This document shows positions 5,857 through 7,544 of a stretch of 7,544 nt of DNA, one piece after another. Origin of the DNA: an uncultured Actinomycetes bacterium (GTDB lineage: Bacteria; Actinomycetota; Actinomycetes; Nanopelagicales; Nanopelagicaceae); assembly GCA_903893085.1 (NCBI GenBank), contig CAITKS010000025.1, forward strand, positions 1 through 7,544, in the 5' to 3' direction. The position numbers and the translations under genes were made by a program. Position 1 is the stretch's first letter; each line of letters starts with the position of its first letter. Under the pieces are notes generated by a model. The model saw nothing but the letters and a program-made list of their open reading frames with translations. It did no database searches and had not been told where the DNA came from.

Positions 5857-7500
5857 TTATTTCTTACGACGCGCCTTACGCTTACTAAATAGTGAGATTG
5901 CAAACTCTCGCAAGGTAGCGATCTCGGTGATTTTAAAGGCGTGCGCTAGCAATAAGAATCCAACGCCGCTTCCAAGAAGGACGAAGGCCAAACGCAGGAC
6001 GCCGAGCAGTGGCGCTGCATCATCGCTAATCCATCCGAAGAAGTATGCAATTGCAAAGAAGGGCAGCATCGCCAAGAGAGAAGCTGCATATAGACGAATA
6101 TGTTGGCCCGCAAATTGTGAATATTCAAAGCGTCCAACATGTTTTTTCAAAAGTGAGATTGTTACAAAAAGGCCGATTATGTAACTAACCGCAAAAGCGA
6201 GGCCTAAACCAATCGTCACGTGGTCACTCTTAAGAATGTCCAAGAAAAGGTAAGAGAGTGCGGATGAAATAATATTAATAATCAAAATAGATAGAACCTG
6301 GGTTTTAGTATCTTCAAACGCGTTAAAACCACGGATCAAAATTAAGTTAATCGAAAAAGCAACTAAACCTAAACTAAGCGCCGAAAGCACATAACCGATG
6401 TATCGAGAATCTTCCAAGGAGATGCCGAAGTAAAGAACTTCGGTCATCAGCGAACCAAACAATAAAAGTGCAATTGAGCTTGGAACTGTAACAACGCCAC
6501 ACATTCGAATAGCGCGGACTAATTGTTTCTTAACTTCTTCTACATTTTTCTCGATTGCCAACTTAGATAAATGTGGCAAAAGCGCAGTAACTATTGAAAT
6601 AGTTACGATCGAATACGGCAAGAGCATTATGTAATAAGCGCTCGTAAAAGGGGTAAAACCAACGCCAGTTGTAATTCCCGCTTGAGCGCTACGGACGGCA
6701 GCACTGGTTGCAACATTTACCGTAATTAAATAACCAATTTGAGAAATTAAAACATAAACCAAGGTCCATCCGGCGAGTGAGAAAGATTTACCAAGACCAG
6801 CAACGCCGAATATTGGACGCAGTCGAATCCCGGAGCGTTTAACCACCGGAATAAGAATTAAAGCCTGCACAATAATTCCGAGAGTTGTTCCCCAACCCAG
6901 AAGTTGAACTTGGCCATCGGTGATATTTTCAACTGAGAGCGTCTGCTGCATAAATAAAATACCGGCAAAAATGACAATAACAACCAGGTTGTTGGCGATC
7001 GGCGCCCACATAAGTGGTGCAAATGAGCCGCGCGCATTGGCGACTTGGCCAAGCATCGTAAATAAACCTAAGAAGAATATTTGCGGCAGGCAATAACGCG
7101 TAAAGGCAACTGCGATAGAAAATTCTTTTTCAAACCCACTGGTTGAAAACTCCGGAGCATATAAACGCACCAGTGCTGGAGCGAAAATCACACCAACGAT
7201 CACAAGTAAAAACAAAATTCCCGAAATTGTTGTAACTAATCGGGAAGCAAATCCATGCCCACCATCTTCATCTGAGAACGATCTAACAAGTTGTGGAACA
7301 AAAATTGCAGTGAGCGCACCACCAACAAGCAAGTTGTACAAAATATTTGGCATTGTGTTTGCCACGTTGTATGAATCTGCCAAGAGCGCTGTGCCAAGTA
7401 CAGCAACCGCCAAGATGGCACGGAAGAAGCCGGTAATTCGCGAAAGTATTGTGCCGATGGCCATGATTCCGGAGGCACGGAATAAGTCATTATTTTTCAT
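5857..7500 (-). CDS. murJ: Lipid II flippase MurJ (MviN)
   Basis: MurJ is the MOP-superfamily membrane protein that flips the cell-wall precursor lipid II to the outer face of the cytoplasmic membrane. The 547 residues consist largely of hydrophobic segments, consistent with about 14 membrane spans. The N-terminal signature SRITGFFRAILAVAVLG (20-36) places Arg21 and Arg27 where E. coli MurJ has the functionally important Arg18 and Arg24, and Asp42 (ADSYN) corresponds to its Asp39. The E. coli Arg52 position in LLRRIFAEG is not an arginine here (LYNLLVGG, 54-61). The protein ends in a basic tail (SKRKARRKK, 539-547) directly after the membrane core, so it lacks the C-terminal pseudokinase and extracellular domains found in mycobacterial MviN. 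The ATG is preceded by AAGGGGG four bases upstream. It heads the visible part of the leftward operon, and its product is a plausible target of the CwlM-like protein encoded in the same cluster. Confidence 0.95.
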   Translation of the reverse strand: MKNNDLFRASGIMAIGTILSRITGFFRAILAVAVLGTALLADSYNVANTMPNILYNLLVGGALTAIFVPQLVRSFSDEDGGHGFASRLVTTISGILFLLVIVGVIFAPALVRLYAPEFSTSGFEKEFSIAVAFTRYCLPQIFFLGLFTMLGQVANARGSFAPLMWAPIANNLVVIVIFAGILFMQQTLSVENITDGQVQLLGWGTTLGIIVQALILIPVVKRSGIRLRPIFGVAGLGKSFSLAGWTLVYVLISQIGYLITVNVATSAAVRSAQAGITTGVGFTPFTSAYYIMLLPYSIVTISIVTALLPHLSKLAIEKNVEEVKKQLVRAIRMCGVVTVPSSIALLLFGSLMTEVLYFGISLEDSRYIGYVLSALSLGLVAFSINLILIRGFNAFEDTKTQVLSILIINIISSALSYLFLDILKSDHVTIGLGLAFAVSYIIGLFVTISLLKKHVGRFEYSQFAGQHIRLYAASLLAMLPFFAIAYFFGWISDDAAPLLGVLRLAFVLLGSGVGFLLLAHAFKITEIATLREFAISLFSKRKARRKK

Positions 7501-7544
7501 GACGCCCCCTTCTGATCCTGCGGATAGTCTGGGTTAAAGCTGCA
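7497..7544 (-). CDS. Possible C-terminal end of an upstream leftward gene, truncated by window edge
   Basis: On the minus strand the frame is open from the window edge to a TGA that overlaps the murJ ATG by four bases (ATGA). The last residues would be SFNPDYPQDQKGAS. The overlap is the same kind as at parA-parB and suggests translational coupling to an upstream gene, which in other actinobacteria is often a large membrane or secreted protein of unknown function. Fifteen codons are too few to identify it, and a chance open frame is possible. Confidence 0.4.
   Translation of the reverse strand, partial: CSFNPDYPQDQKGAS

Noticed and set aside
5834..6184. A 116-codon plus-strand open frame.
   Set aside because: It lies antisense to murJ, which is a clear full-length family member. 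The peptide is Lys/Arg/Ser-rich without a recognisable domain, and no ribosome binding site stands out.
7236..7490. An 84-codon minus-strand open frame within murJ.
   Set aside because: It is an out-of-frame shadow of the murJ N-terminal region and shows no conserved motif.

Overview
The window is a chromosomal core-gene segment, most likely close to the replication origin of an actinobacterium. Three genes read rightward: the 3' part of rsmG, then parA and parB. Five genes read leftward: murJ, trxB, trxA, a cwlM-like gene and a class I/II aminotransferase. Apart from the aminotransferase, this is the block known from mycobacteria and Streptomyces (gid/rsmG-parA-parB next to cwlM-trxA-trxB-murJ). 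Base composition looks moderate to AT-leaning, with many A/T-ending codons. Together with the actinobacterial gene order, this suggests a low-GC, small-genome actinobacterium such as the freshwater Nanopelagicales (acI) group. That assignment is an inference from order and composition only.

Layout. Bases 1-396 hold the C-terminal 131 residues of the 16S rRNA methyltransferase RsmG. parA (405-1328) follows after 8 bases and overlaps parB (1325-2194) by four bases (ATGA). A near-perfect parS centromere site (410-425, 15 of 16 bases) lies at the very start of the parA reading frame, so the segregation ATPase, its partner ParB and a ParB loading site occur together. parB then meets the convergent aminotransferase gene with only 3 bases between the stop codons. 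The leftward genes have gaps of 23 (murJ-trxB), 60 (trxB-trxA), 24 (trxA-cwlM) and 48 bases (cwlM-aminotransferase) and look like one transcription unit. A few codons of another leftward gene may overlap the murJ start at the right edge.

How the genes fit together. ParA/ParB/parS segregate the origin region. MurJ flips lipid II across the membrane. The CwlM-like protein looks like a catalytically dead, cytoplasmic amidase homologue of the kind that in mycobacteria links Ser/Thr kinase signalling to MurA and MurJ. TrxB and TrxA form a complete NADPH-thioredoxin pair. The aminotransferase has an intact PLP site but an unknown substrate.

I see no mobile element, CRISPR array, tRNA or rRNA, and no stretch over 300 bases without a gene. 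I do not see a wholly new system. The observations most worth checking are the parS site inside parA, and the CwlM-like protein, which has lost catalytic residues, kept a candidate phospho-threonine, and has a shortened first peptidoglycan-binding repeat.
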